From NCBI GenBank assembly GCA_900073065.1, contig FJOG01000043.1, positions 304,775-368,774 on the forward strand: a DNA stretch of 64,000 nucleotides, given 5' to 3'. The notes beneath the pieces were generated by a model. It made no database searches, was not told the origin of the DNA, and saw nothing but the letters and a program-made list of their open reading frames with translations. The stretch is from Phialocephala subalpina. Taxonomy: Eukaryota > Ascomycota > Leotiomycetes > Helotiales > Mollisiaceae. Of the stretch, positions 47,392 through 57,017 are shown piece by piece. Every line of letters starts with the position of its first letter. The first letter of the stretch is position 1. The position numbers were made by a program, and so were the translations under genes.

Positions 47392-48508
47392 TTAAGGCGG
47401 AAGAACTCCTCCTTGTCTTAACCATTCTTCCTTCAGATTCTCAAAGTCTTCAGCCAGCTCCTTGTTCTCTCCTCGAAGGACTGTCTCTTCTCTCTCCAGC
47501 CTCTTGATGTACTGCTCCGCCATCATCAAAGTCTCTGCTTTGCTAACGACCTTCCCCGCTCCTCCTTCCAAACCACTCCCGATGAAAGTGTCTGTTGGTA
47601 TCCTCGCAAGCAATTGCGCAAAGTATGCATTCAGCCTGGTTCGATATTGCTTTTCGACTTGGTTGTGATTCTCTGACTGTATCCGTGGTTGTCTCGTGCT
47701 CTTCGATCTGCTAGTGTTGGGCTTTGACTGGGTAGCGAAGGTAGAGCTTCGAGATGATTGCGTTGTCCGAAGTGTCGAGGTATGAGAATTGTCGGCAAGT
47801 AATGGTGTTTTCTGGTGAGATTGGAGACTGGTCTGTTCCCTGTCCCTCAACATAGCATCGTCACCTCGACTACCATCGTCCGAGTAATTCCTCGATTCGT
47901 CCTGATTGTTCCATCCTGGTAATTGCTCTTCTCTTTCGTCACGACCTTCAAGAATTGGTCCAACAAGAGAGGGAGATATTAGAAACGTCGGTGGGATCTG
48001 CCACGATCCTGCTGCAATTGTGAGTTGTTCTTCGTTCGCAGACCATCTTAAATGAGCATCAAGTGGTCCCAAATCAGGAGGCAATTGTTGACTTTGTGTT
48101 CCATTGTAGTACTCAGTGTCTAGCGAGACAAAGGGGGAATTCAGGTCTGCCAAATCCGGGGCTCCATATCTGAATGCTGTAGGTCCTGGATCGGGGGGAC
48201 TCAGCGCTCTGCCAAAGCTGGAGTCGAAGTAATTCCGGCCGTCATATTCCACAGGGGTAAAGACACCTGGGCTTCGCGATGAGGTTGAGAAAGTCGATGT
48301 ATAGGCTGGGAAGTTCGACGATAGAGCAGAAGTGGGATTCGAGGAAGGGGGCCGAGTGGAATGATCTTCGGTGGGGTCGGTGAAGGTGTGGTATTGTCTG
48401 AGAGTATCGGACGTAAATTTGATCTGCTTCGTCAGTCAGTTGCCACCGATGCAGAGATGGGCAATAAACAGGTTCAGGGATAGTTCAACCACTTGCCTCG
48501 GAGTCCAT
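47392..48508 (-). CDS. bHLH transcription factor, array member 4
   Basis: Exons 48508-48497 (MDSE) and 48423-47392 give 347 residues. The 73-nt intron has a GC donor in strong context (GAG-GCAAGT) and ends GAAGCAG after an ACTGAC branch; no phase-compatible GT donor exists for this start. The long N-terminus is Ser/Thr/Pro rich then acidic. The bHLH reads NHNQVEKQYRTRLNAYFAQLLARIP, a Gly-rich loop, then VSKAETLMMAEQYIKRLEREE, followed by a coiled coil. A broken frame lies directly upstream on the same strand and overlaps this 5' end by 73 nt. Splicing from that frame could alternatively feed into exon 2 in phase. Confidence 0.82.
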
Positions 48509-49458
48509 ACTTGAGATACCAGTACTACCAATCCTCCAATTTGTTTAGACTGTTCCGACGATAGAGGCTGAACTTGAAAGTATATTCGTTTGTGAGAGAT
48601 GCTTACCATTAAAGGATCTTTATGAGTTTGGTCGATAAACTCCGCAGCCGCGCTAATAATTGTACTGCAGGAGGGCTGGGTGTTCAGAAGGATGGAAGAT
48701 ACATATTGAGATTGAAAATTTGCCGGAATCTGCTGACATATTCGTGGCAAAGGGAAATAGATCACTGCTTTACAGGCCTCCTTGTTCGTAAGTGTAGCAT
48801 CGGGATACGTAATATAGATAGCTGCGAAGGCTGTGGCATAATGTGAAGACAGCGAGCAACCAACCATGAACCGCTGCTCAAAATTATGAATGGCGATGAT
48901 AAAGTCTCTGCAGTATTGGTGAAAGGCAGGGTTACAGTCACGAACTAGTGGCAAGCAGGAAGTGTTGGAGAGTAAGTCGTTTGATTGGTCTGTGTGAATA
49001 AGTGCTGCAATGCGCAGGCCCCGTTTCCGGTAGAGCCATGCTAGCCAGGTCCAGTGGTGTTCCCGATCTCTATAATAGAACTCGATGGCGAGGATGGATA
49101 GCCACCACATACTCTCCGTCATATAAGTTTGATACGGTAGCGGTAGGGAGGAAATCTCGTTGGCTGACACCCATGGTGGGAAGGCCAACGACGCTTCCGA
49201 ACTGTTCTGGATCCTGTACCGGAACGAGGCCGCAAGCTCATATCCAAGACTGCGTGCGTAGTTGTTACAATGGCATGATTATTGCGTCAAGACGTCTTGT
49301 GCTGTCTTTGCGACAACGGGTTCGCCTGAGGGAAACGCTCGACGGAAACGCTCCTGAAGAATTTGATCAAGCACGTGCTTGGAATCGCCCCCTTTTAGGT
49401 GGGACCACCGCTCAGATACCTCGTATGACGACCGAGGCTCCTGATCCTTCACGCTCAT
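48436..49458 (-). pseudogene. Unknown conserved-looking gene with in-frame TAA
   Basis: From an ATG at 49458 (MSVKDQEPRSSYE) the frame runs to TAA at 49279-49281. It then continues in the same frame as strongly coding-like sequence (ARSLGYELAASFRYRIQ, then MWWLSILAIEFYYRD, then FHQYCRDFIIAIHNFEQRF) to 48436. No GT donor in the required phase was found to splice out the TAA, which follows a CAA codon, so a nonsense mutation is the simplest view. A possible 39-nt in-frame intron lies at about 48568-48606. No domain recognised. The start of bHLH gene 4 lies inside its last 73 bases. Confidence 0.45.
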
Positions 49459-49786
49459 TTTGTAAGTATAGCCATAGACCCATTTCTGAATGCCTTCAGA
49501 GGATGGCGTCTCCAGCGACTGCAACGCGTTTTGGGATTTTTGCAACTTTTTGAGTTCTGCCACAAATTAGCTGTGTTTTGCAAACTTGATCTTAACGAAT
49601 TTCATCCTTTCATAAAAGTTGTCTCGACATCAGCTCAATTGAGACCAGCGTTTTTGAATGATCTCAAGCAGAATGGCAGTGGCGCTGGGTCACGTGCTTA
49701 TTGCTTTCATTGCTTTGCAATTTAATACTGGAAAATCATTATAGCAGCAGAGGGATGTAGCTTCAAGTGAGCTAGAAACATTAAGA

Positions 49787-50251
49787 TCAATAAGAAAATT
49801 TGACAGGAGAAGGAGTAACTATGCGACACAGAACCGACACAGACTCGCGGACAAACGATTTCCAAATTGCTGCAGCATATACCGTACTTCTCATAGCATG
49901 GCTTATGAGAACAAGCAATTCCTTCATGTGACGAGGGAGAGAATTGTTGAGTAGTATTGAGCCCCCCTCGTTATTTCCTTTGCCTTGGTTGTACACATGT
50001 AAGGCAAGCTGGCAGTGGGGAGGTGAGGGGTGGTGTGTTCCATGATCTTTGAGCTGCTGTATACGCCGGTATAGAGTAAAATAGCCTTCAGAAGATAGGA
50101 AAGAATGGGAAGAACTATTCATCAAGAGGGTGGGATGGGTGTAGTGACAGTCAAGCGATTTGAGGTCGTCATTCCACATTTTATCGTATGCTTGGCACAT
50201 GATATCATTCAGTTCTAATACTTTACAAATTGTCAATCTCTTGAATCTCAT
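49787..50251 (-). CDS. Hypothetical protein
   Basis: 154-residue frame from an ATG at 50251. The composition is coding-like (QAYDKMWNDDLKSLDCHYT, then LALHVYNQGKGNN, then helical HMKELLVLISHAM) but no known domain, signal peptide or clear membrane helix. It lies upstream of the broken frame on the same strand and could be a 5' exon of that locus, though no supporting splice pair was found. Confidence 0.3.
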   Translation of the reverse strand: MRFKRLTICKVLELNDIMCQAYDKMWNDDLKSLDCHYTHPTLLMNSSSHSFLSSEGYFTLYRRIQQLKDHGTHHPSPPHCQLALHVYNQGKGNNEGGSILLNNSLPRHMKELLVLISHAMRSTVYAAAIWKSFVRESVSVLCRIVTPSPVKFSY

Positions 50252-50882
50252 TCAGGTGTTCCAAATCATTGACTAATATTTAGTGGACACTTCCCGGCCG
50301 CTCGTATTGCCCCTAATAATCCAGCTTCGCAGCACAACTGTCGACTCACGTGCTTTATACCTCAGACGCTAGGGTCGGCTTGACCTTTTTCCGAACCATC
50401 ACCTTACCTTGTGAGGTTGTTCCAACGTCCAGGAAACACAAAACACTTAATTTCAACTATTTCAGCCCCAATCAACCTGTCATGTCGCATCAACGAATAC
50501 AATGAGCTCATGGAGTCTGGGTCTCGAGCTTGGGAGTCACTAGCCTCTGTGAACGTGCTCGAATACAACAAGATTCATCGTCATAATGCATCCATCGCAC
50601 GACCTGAAAGAAATGTTTCATTGTACCCTCATCGCACGTCATTCTTTTAATTCGCTGCCTGCTATGGACTGGTATAAATACACCTTTATTGATGTTTATT
50701 CTATGCATGGCACAAGAGTTGAAGGCCAGGTCAAGCGCCATTCATGGCTAGAGCATTTTTATGTTGAACAAAACATGGTCGAAGGCGGATTTGATCAACA
50801 TGAGCTTCGAATAAATGTGATCTTTCAACCCAGAAGAATTTGATGCTCAAGTCGTTCTCTCATTCTTCAACCGCCTTGGAGA

Positions 50883-51147
50883 TCAAGATGCGTCTCCCAT
50901 TTGTTCTTCAATTATTCTTCTTGCTTCGTTCCTCTCTTCTCTTTGCAATACATCTGCAATCGAGAAGCGAGTGAAGTGCTCCGCTATAGATACCGTTACG
51001 ATGATGCATGCAGCTACTGCGTATAGCACGATTGTTCTTTTCTCTACATCCGCTGTCTTTACTGTTCCAACGTTGAGTACTAGGGCACCTCCTCCAGTCA
51101 GCACACTAACGATCTCAGCCGACCCCGTTAGGATTCCGGCCAGCACT
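50883..51147 (-). CDS. Partial small membrane protein exon, hypothetical
   Basis: The frame from a possible acceptor (CGTCAG at about 51148) to the TGA at 50883 encodes 87-88 residues. It has a Gly/Val-rich first half, one membrane helix (VLYAVAACIIVTVSIA) and a charged amphipathic C-terminus (REERNEARRIIEEQ). No ATG starts it, so at least one upstream exon would be needed, and that would overlap the plus-strand gene at 51165. Doubtful. Confidence 0.25.
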
Positions 51148-51164
51148 CTGACGATTCAAGCATC

Positions 51165-52058
51165 ATGCAGCACCTTGAGCAAACAATAGTCAGGTTAGAC
51201 GAAGTCCTCGAGAAAGTTATCATCGACCCCAGTCTCATCGAGAAGCTTGATCCGACGGCGGCTACAAATCGTTCACGAGATACCAGACCATTAGACTTCA
51301 ACATCTTGAGCGTCTGCATGAACCTCCCACAAGCTGACCCAGTATCCTTGAAGTCGGAGTAGGCAGTGAACTCGAAGGCAGAAGGCAGTATCAAGACCGA
51401 GAGACAGAAAGAAAACACAAAGTCGACAGATCACATCCATAGCAAATCAAGCAAGAAGGGTAGACCAAGTAACGGTAGCGGACCAAGCAACAATAGTGAA
51501 CAAATCAAGGATGCTGACCTAGGAAACAATGGCCGACCAAACAACATCATATCACAACGGTTCGCAAAGGACTTCGTCATCACAACACCAGACGACAAGC
51601 ATGTTGAGCCCCTGAGAGTCGCCCTTTCTGAATACATTGGTAGAACTATGTCGGTGGAGCACGTCGTGCATCTCAACACTTGTTTGGATATCCCGTGGTT
51701 GAAGGAGATCTTCCGTCACCCGGCCTTGCCTGCTGAGGCTAAGTTAATCTCCAAGTGGCTTGCTGGGGACCTCGACCTGTGTGATGGGCTCGACAGCGGC
51801 TACAGATGCGACAGATGCATCTATGGGGCTGCAGTATCGAGGAGTATGGTGTTATGTACTCAGCCGAGGATCTATTAGCCGGTCAACAAATGAGACGTGA
51901 CAACCCGGGAGCAGTCGGACCCCCTGCCTTTTCTCTTTCAGAGAAAGTCTATGTACGGCAAGCTGAACAAGAAAGGCAAAAAGATAGCCAAGAGGATTTC
52001 TGGCGGAGCTGTAGCTGGAGGATCGCAGACATCGGCATCTGGAAGTGCCTTGTCATAA
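51165..52058 (+). CDS. Hypothetical protein, four-exon model
   Basis: Proposed exons 51165-51311, 51363-51778, 51835-51850 and 51942-52058 give 231 residues. The first intron has a GCTGAC branch and GTCTGC..GTAG ends. The second (GTGTGA..GCAG) changes frame to continue as DLIEEYGV. The third choice is uncertain: without that splice the frame runs on through SAEDLLAGQQMRRDN to a stop near 52072, and with it the protein ends in a Lys/Gly-rich tail (GKLNKKGKKIAKRIS). The N-terminus is a short coiled coil (LEQTIVRLDEVLEKV), then a Lys/Ser/Asn-rich linker, then a compact domain (ISQRFAKDF, HLNTCLDIPWLKEIF). No family recognised. Confidence 0.4.
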
Positions 52059-53222
52059 ATCTATGCCTTTAAAGGTGACCTAGCATGGCGAAACAACAGG
52101 TAGGCCCTCCAGAGGGTGACAAATCTGTGGATGTTCACCAGTGCTGACCAACTGCAAAAGGTTCCTCTACGCATCCAACTGCTCGGATCTGTTACACAGT
52201 CATTCGCTTTTCGTGGGGCGCAACTCAATCCCAACTACGAAAATCTGCCGCTTTCCGACAGACCTCTCATTAAACCTCGAGATCGTTAATTCAACAAATA
52301 CAAACTTTCTTATATTTTGGAGAATGCAATTCCGACGCCGGTGTAGATATAGCCCCCAGTCCCAATTGAGAATTTACACCTTGAGGCACCAATCGATCGG
52401 TTCTTACCAGAGGTATACGTCTTCATTTGGCAAATATGAGGGTACGATTTAACAGCAAACTGTCGTCGGATTCACCTGAGGATGGTGGGTTTTCCTTTCT
52501 TTCCTCGTATTTCAATTCAAAGGAGCACACTTTTTAGCGACAGTTAGAGGGATACACTTTCTTCCGTCAAAGGTGACAAGACAAATCTATTGAGATGTTA
52601 GTCGATCATATTCCACAGTCTTCGACCTCCATTTCATGGCGAGTTGTCGTCGGTCGAGGGGTCGAGGAACAAATCTCTCAGTCACCAAAAGTTTGTTAAT
52701 ACAGCAATGCATTTCATCAAATCGTCCACCTCAATTTTTCTCGTGACTGATCGAAAGTGAACCGCCTACTAAATGAAGAAGGCTTTTAGCAGTAATTGCG
52801 GCCGGAGAGCTTCTTTCTGACAGCTAGACAGACTCGAGGACCAGATTTTTTTTAAAAAAAATTAAATCAAACTTCGGATTTTTTTGTATTACACCCATCC
52901 ACACCCCTGCCGTTTTTCGGGGACTTACCCAAACGCTTCCTCCTCAAACCCGTTTCCCATCGAACTACCAGAAAGAACTCCTCACCGTCACAGATCAAGG
53001 CCCCATGCGCCAATGTCTGAAAAAGTATCTCGATTCCCTAACACTAATGAATACAAGGTAATGATATACATCCTATACATATACAAGCTAGAAGCAAAAC
53101 AACAAACAAAAGATCATCCACGCCATATCGTGTACTCAAAGCCCAGCTTATCTCTCTCTCCATCACCTCCACTCCACATTCACACCCTATTGCCTTCTCT
53201 CACATGAACCCCCAGTATCACA
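52059..53222. other. Intergenic
   Basis: No gene seen. A short A/T homopolymer run lies near 52848-52866. Confidence 0.5.
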
Positions 53223-55338
53223 TCATGAAGAAGATCTCACAGCCTCAGGCATCTTCAACTCCCCACTCTTAATCCCCCACCTACTTCCACTTCCAGCTCT
53301 ACTCTCCCTCCCCTGCACAACAACCTCAACAAGTTCCTTCTCACTCGCTACCGTCCCCCTCCCCTCACTCTCGACACTCCCATGATCATCCCTCGCCTCA
53401 ACCCACCCGGGCTCCCCCCTCCTCCCAACACCTCCAAACCACATCTTCCCTTGAGCAGCTCTCACAAACCAAGGTAAATGTCCCCCCTCAGGTTTATACG
53501 TCCAATACTCCCTCTTCTCCTCATCTGGTGGCATAATTCTTCCCCCTGACACCTTACCCGTGATATAAATCAATCCATTGAGCATCGTGTATGTGAATAG
53601 TCCCGCGATGAGTCCATATGCAACAGAGTATGTGAACGGCATGCTGACGATGGTTACGAATGCCGGTAAAGCGTCACCAATAAAAGACCAGTTCACGGCA
53701 GTGACTTGTCGCATCATCATGCAGCCGACGAGGATTAGTGTGCAGCCCGTTGCCCAGGGTGGGATGGACGCGGATATTGGGGCGAAGAAGATTGAGATCA
53801 GGAAACAGGCACCCGTTGTTATGGCTGTGAGTCCAGTTCGTCCACCTTCCGTTATCCCAGCACCGGATTCGATGAATGCTGTAACGGGTGAACAACCGAA
53901 CAAACTCCCAATAGAAATTGAAATAGCATCAGTGCAATAAGCGAGTGTTGAGCGAGGGAAATCTCCAGTGTCTGAATCAACGACGCCGGAGAAACGAGCC
54001 ATGGAATAGAGAGTAGCGGTGGCATCAACGATATCGACGTATAGGAATGTGAAGAGCGCAAGAGCGAAGTGGGAGCCGGCTGCTGAGAGGTTCCAGTCTT
54101 GTGCCGCGAGGACGGAGGTTATTGGGTGGAAAGAGACGATCTTTTTGAAGAACGAGAACATTTCGTCGCCAGCGGGGGTGTGGGGAAAGTATGTGAATGT
54201 TGTGTCGCGGCTAGGTGGAGTCAGTGAGATGGTATGGAGAGATAGGAAGGGGTGGCGAACGGCCAGGAGAGGATGGAGACGACGGTTATGCCGACGATGA
54301 TTGCGGATTTGACGCGGTAGGACATGAGGTAAGCAGTCAAAATACCACCGAAGATCACTCCGATCCATAGCTTTGTCGAATTAGCACGTAGTGGTATTTT
54401 GGGGGAAGATGACATGCTGTAGGATTTTCCATCTTGTGACCGGTGCAAGCTCCAGTGCTCGCATCAAGATACTGCGGAGGACAGCCAGCTAGATCCGTCG
54501 GCGTGACGTTCGACCCAGTGATTAATCCAATACCCGAGTATGACATTCCAATCTCGGTGAGGAACATCCCAATCCCAACACCGCTTGCGACTTTGACGGA
54601 AGCGGGAATGATTCTGACGAGCCATTGACGCATGCCGATGAGCGAAAGGAAGACGAAGATGAAGCCTTCGACGAAAACTGCTGTGAGTGCGAGACGGTAC
54701 GAGACAGTTCCAGTACCATGGTATCCGACGACTTGGTAGGTGAAGTATGCATTGAGGCCCATGCCAGGCCTGAGAGGTATCAGCTTGGGTTTGTCATGGA
54801 GATAGAGGATACTCACGCTAGTGCGACTGGGAGGTTGGTGAGGAAACCGAAGGCGATGGTGCTAAGGCCAGATATCGCTGCTGTTGCTGTGATAAAGTCT
54901 CTGTTCAGGCCTAGCAATGTCAGCGAGGTCAAGTTCACAGTGATACTGAGGCTTACCCAGCAAGCATTGATTGTATTCCGGATCGACATCGCAGACAGGA
55001 TCATTGGGATTCGTGCCGGGACACACACAAGTCCCACCACTCTGAGTGAGGATATTTGCCTGTCTCGTCAGCGCGGAGTATGAGGGGCAGAGATCGACAC
55101 ATACATTGACGGCAATGATATATGCCATAGTAAAGAACGTCGTCAAGCCTGCTCGAATCTCCGTGACGAATCTCGAGCCTTTGCGCTCTTTTGGCTGTGC
55201 ATCATTAGTAGCTTTCCCCTTTGCGTTGAGTTAATATGAACCTACATGGCCAGATCCATCAAGACGAAAGACTCTCCCAAACGTAGATCTCGAGATTCTG
55301 TCATCAAGAACATTGATAGAATTCTTGATAGGAGACAT
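53223..55338 (-). CDS. AzgA-type purine (adenine/guanine/hypoxanthine) permease
   Basis: Six exons (55338-55246, 55194-54957, 54910-54817, 54769-54418, 54370-54261, 54210-53223) give 624 residues, in line with fungal AzgA-like proteins. All joins rebuild the family sequence. The fourth intron uses a GC donor (ACA-GCATGT) and gives ENPT-LWIGVIFGG. Signatures are TTFFTMAYIIAVN in the first helix, APGMGLNAYFTY, and the transport motif SPVTAFIESGAGITEGGRTGLTA. It is a 10-14 helix plasma-membrane H+ symporter for purine bases. The ~100-residue C-terminal tail is charged and disordered. The 3' coding end is extremely G-rich on the coding strand. It is transcribed away from the methyltransferase-like gene across a 1.7-kb spacer. 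Confidence 0.93.
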
Positions 55339-57017
55339 GTTTAATGAATATTGCAATTGAAGATGTCATGCACATGGGCAAAACGTGGGCAGCAGACGTC
55401 AGTTATACAGAACATTCAACAATTTCGGAAAGAACGCCCGCAAACATCTTCCTGTCAAAAGTGAAGGCGAAAAACATGCATGGCGGGGAAGTGGTTGGCC
55501 TGGGCACTTGGCATTGGCTTTCCCGTGAATGTTGGAGGCGGGCTTCATTATTCAGGACTGGACTAGAAAGCAATAGCCAGTCAATGGTCCTGGTGATGCC
55601 AGCCTGCTGTAGCAAGGGGGAGATGTCACGGCAGTGGAAAAGTCAGCTGAAACTAGAAGCTGCAGGCACCCGAGTGGAACAGCATCTGGCGAAAGCACAA
55701 CTTCGTGTATCTCAATAGGCACTCGATCACTTCTCGAGATGAAGCGAATCCTCGAATCTCCTCCGGCCGCTCGCATACGAAGTAGGATGCAAGAGTTCGC
55801 ACGGTCGTGGAAGCGATGTGGGTAGAGGCGTTCAGATAAAGTTCAGCCTCATTGCGATAGCTCAAGGGTCTAGATCAATCCCCGCGAAAGTATGCTATCT
55901 TAACTTTGCGCTCGGACGCTTGTCTCAGAAAATTTCCAGCTCTTCCACTTGGAAGAGTTCCGACTACTCCCCAGAGATCCAAATCTCAGATTGATAGGTA
56001 GACTATCTTCCACCGGAAGTCTCTGCATACTTCCGAGAAGAGTGGACGCTTACATAAAGCTTCTGCCGTGTCCCCACATCGTATGATGCTGTGCTGTGGG
56101 TTTGTTGGAAATTATTTGGTCAAACCGTGGCGTACAAACTCGATAGGCAAACCTGCAGTCCTCGATGGGCGTGTCGGTACATTATGTGAGGCATCCGGAT
56201 TCTCGACAAGGCCCGAAAATTCGGAGGATATCTTCGGGATGGTCTATTCAAGGGGAAGATCGGCAGGAGCGTGCGTTCTTGGTCTTGCGAAACGTTCAAG
56301 GCAGTGGCTGAATCGTTTGGAAGGGGGGGGGAAAGCAATTGGTGGTCTCGGATTGTGGGAAGAAGCAAACATGATCAGTGATCACTTCCGACTTCCGAGG
56401 AAAAGCGCCCCCAAAACGCCTCCATCTAGCGCTCGGCTCCTTCCACAACCCTTGCATCCATCAGCTCAGTGCTTGGACTCCAGAATTGCCTCCATTGATG
56501 ATAGTCCGCCACATCTCGTCCCAACATCAACTTCATCTCAAAATCGACCTCGATGACATTCACCCTCTGCTGTGCAAGCATGTTCAACAGCCCTGTTGTG
56601 TTCCTAGCTCATCACATCTCAGCTCCTGCGTAACACAAAACCGGCCAACTATCGAAAGCCACTGGCTGTAAGCGGGCCTCGCCATCGGCTACCCGCATGC
56701 AGCAATCTACTCGAGTGTCGCGACCCCAAATTTTGCGCACAAATGACGAGTAGCAGAGCTTTTCCAAATCTCGTCTCTGGACATCCATGTGGAGGAAGGG
56801 GGTGAAAATAGTTCCTCACACTCGTAGACACTGCTCGTGGAGGTGGTCACATCTCAGAATCCCCTCTTGAAAATCAACGTGAAGGCCACGTCTGAATGTG
56901 TGAGGGACGGTTTCATCATAATTCATTATTGCTGGGGATGTCCTGTTGCTAACTGCATGCATCTGCTCTTTCGTTTGGGTTTTGCAAATCAATTCATCGT
57001 TGAAGAAGATCGCCAAA
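55339..57017. other. Divergent intergenic region
   Basis: Shared promoter space of the permease and methyltransferase-like genes. A GTG-initiated frame of 162 codons (56068-56556, plus strand) has no coding features and was not accepted. Confidence 0.5.

Noticed and set aside
37729..50352. CACGTG E-boxes upstream of bHLH genes as evidence of autoregulation
   Set aside because: I found at least a dozen CACGTG sites across the whole 64 kb, close to the ~16 expected by chance, and bHLH gene 3 has none upstream. Presence is not enrichment.
56068..56556. 162-codon plus-strand frame between AzgA and the methyltransferase-like gene
   Set aside because: Starts with GTG, no domain, composition not coding-like.
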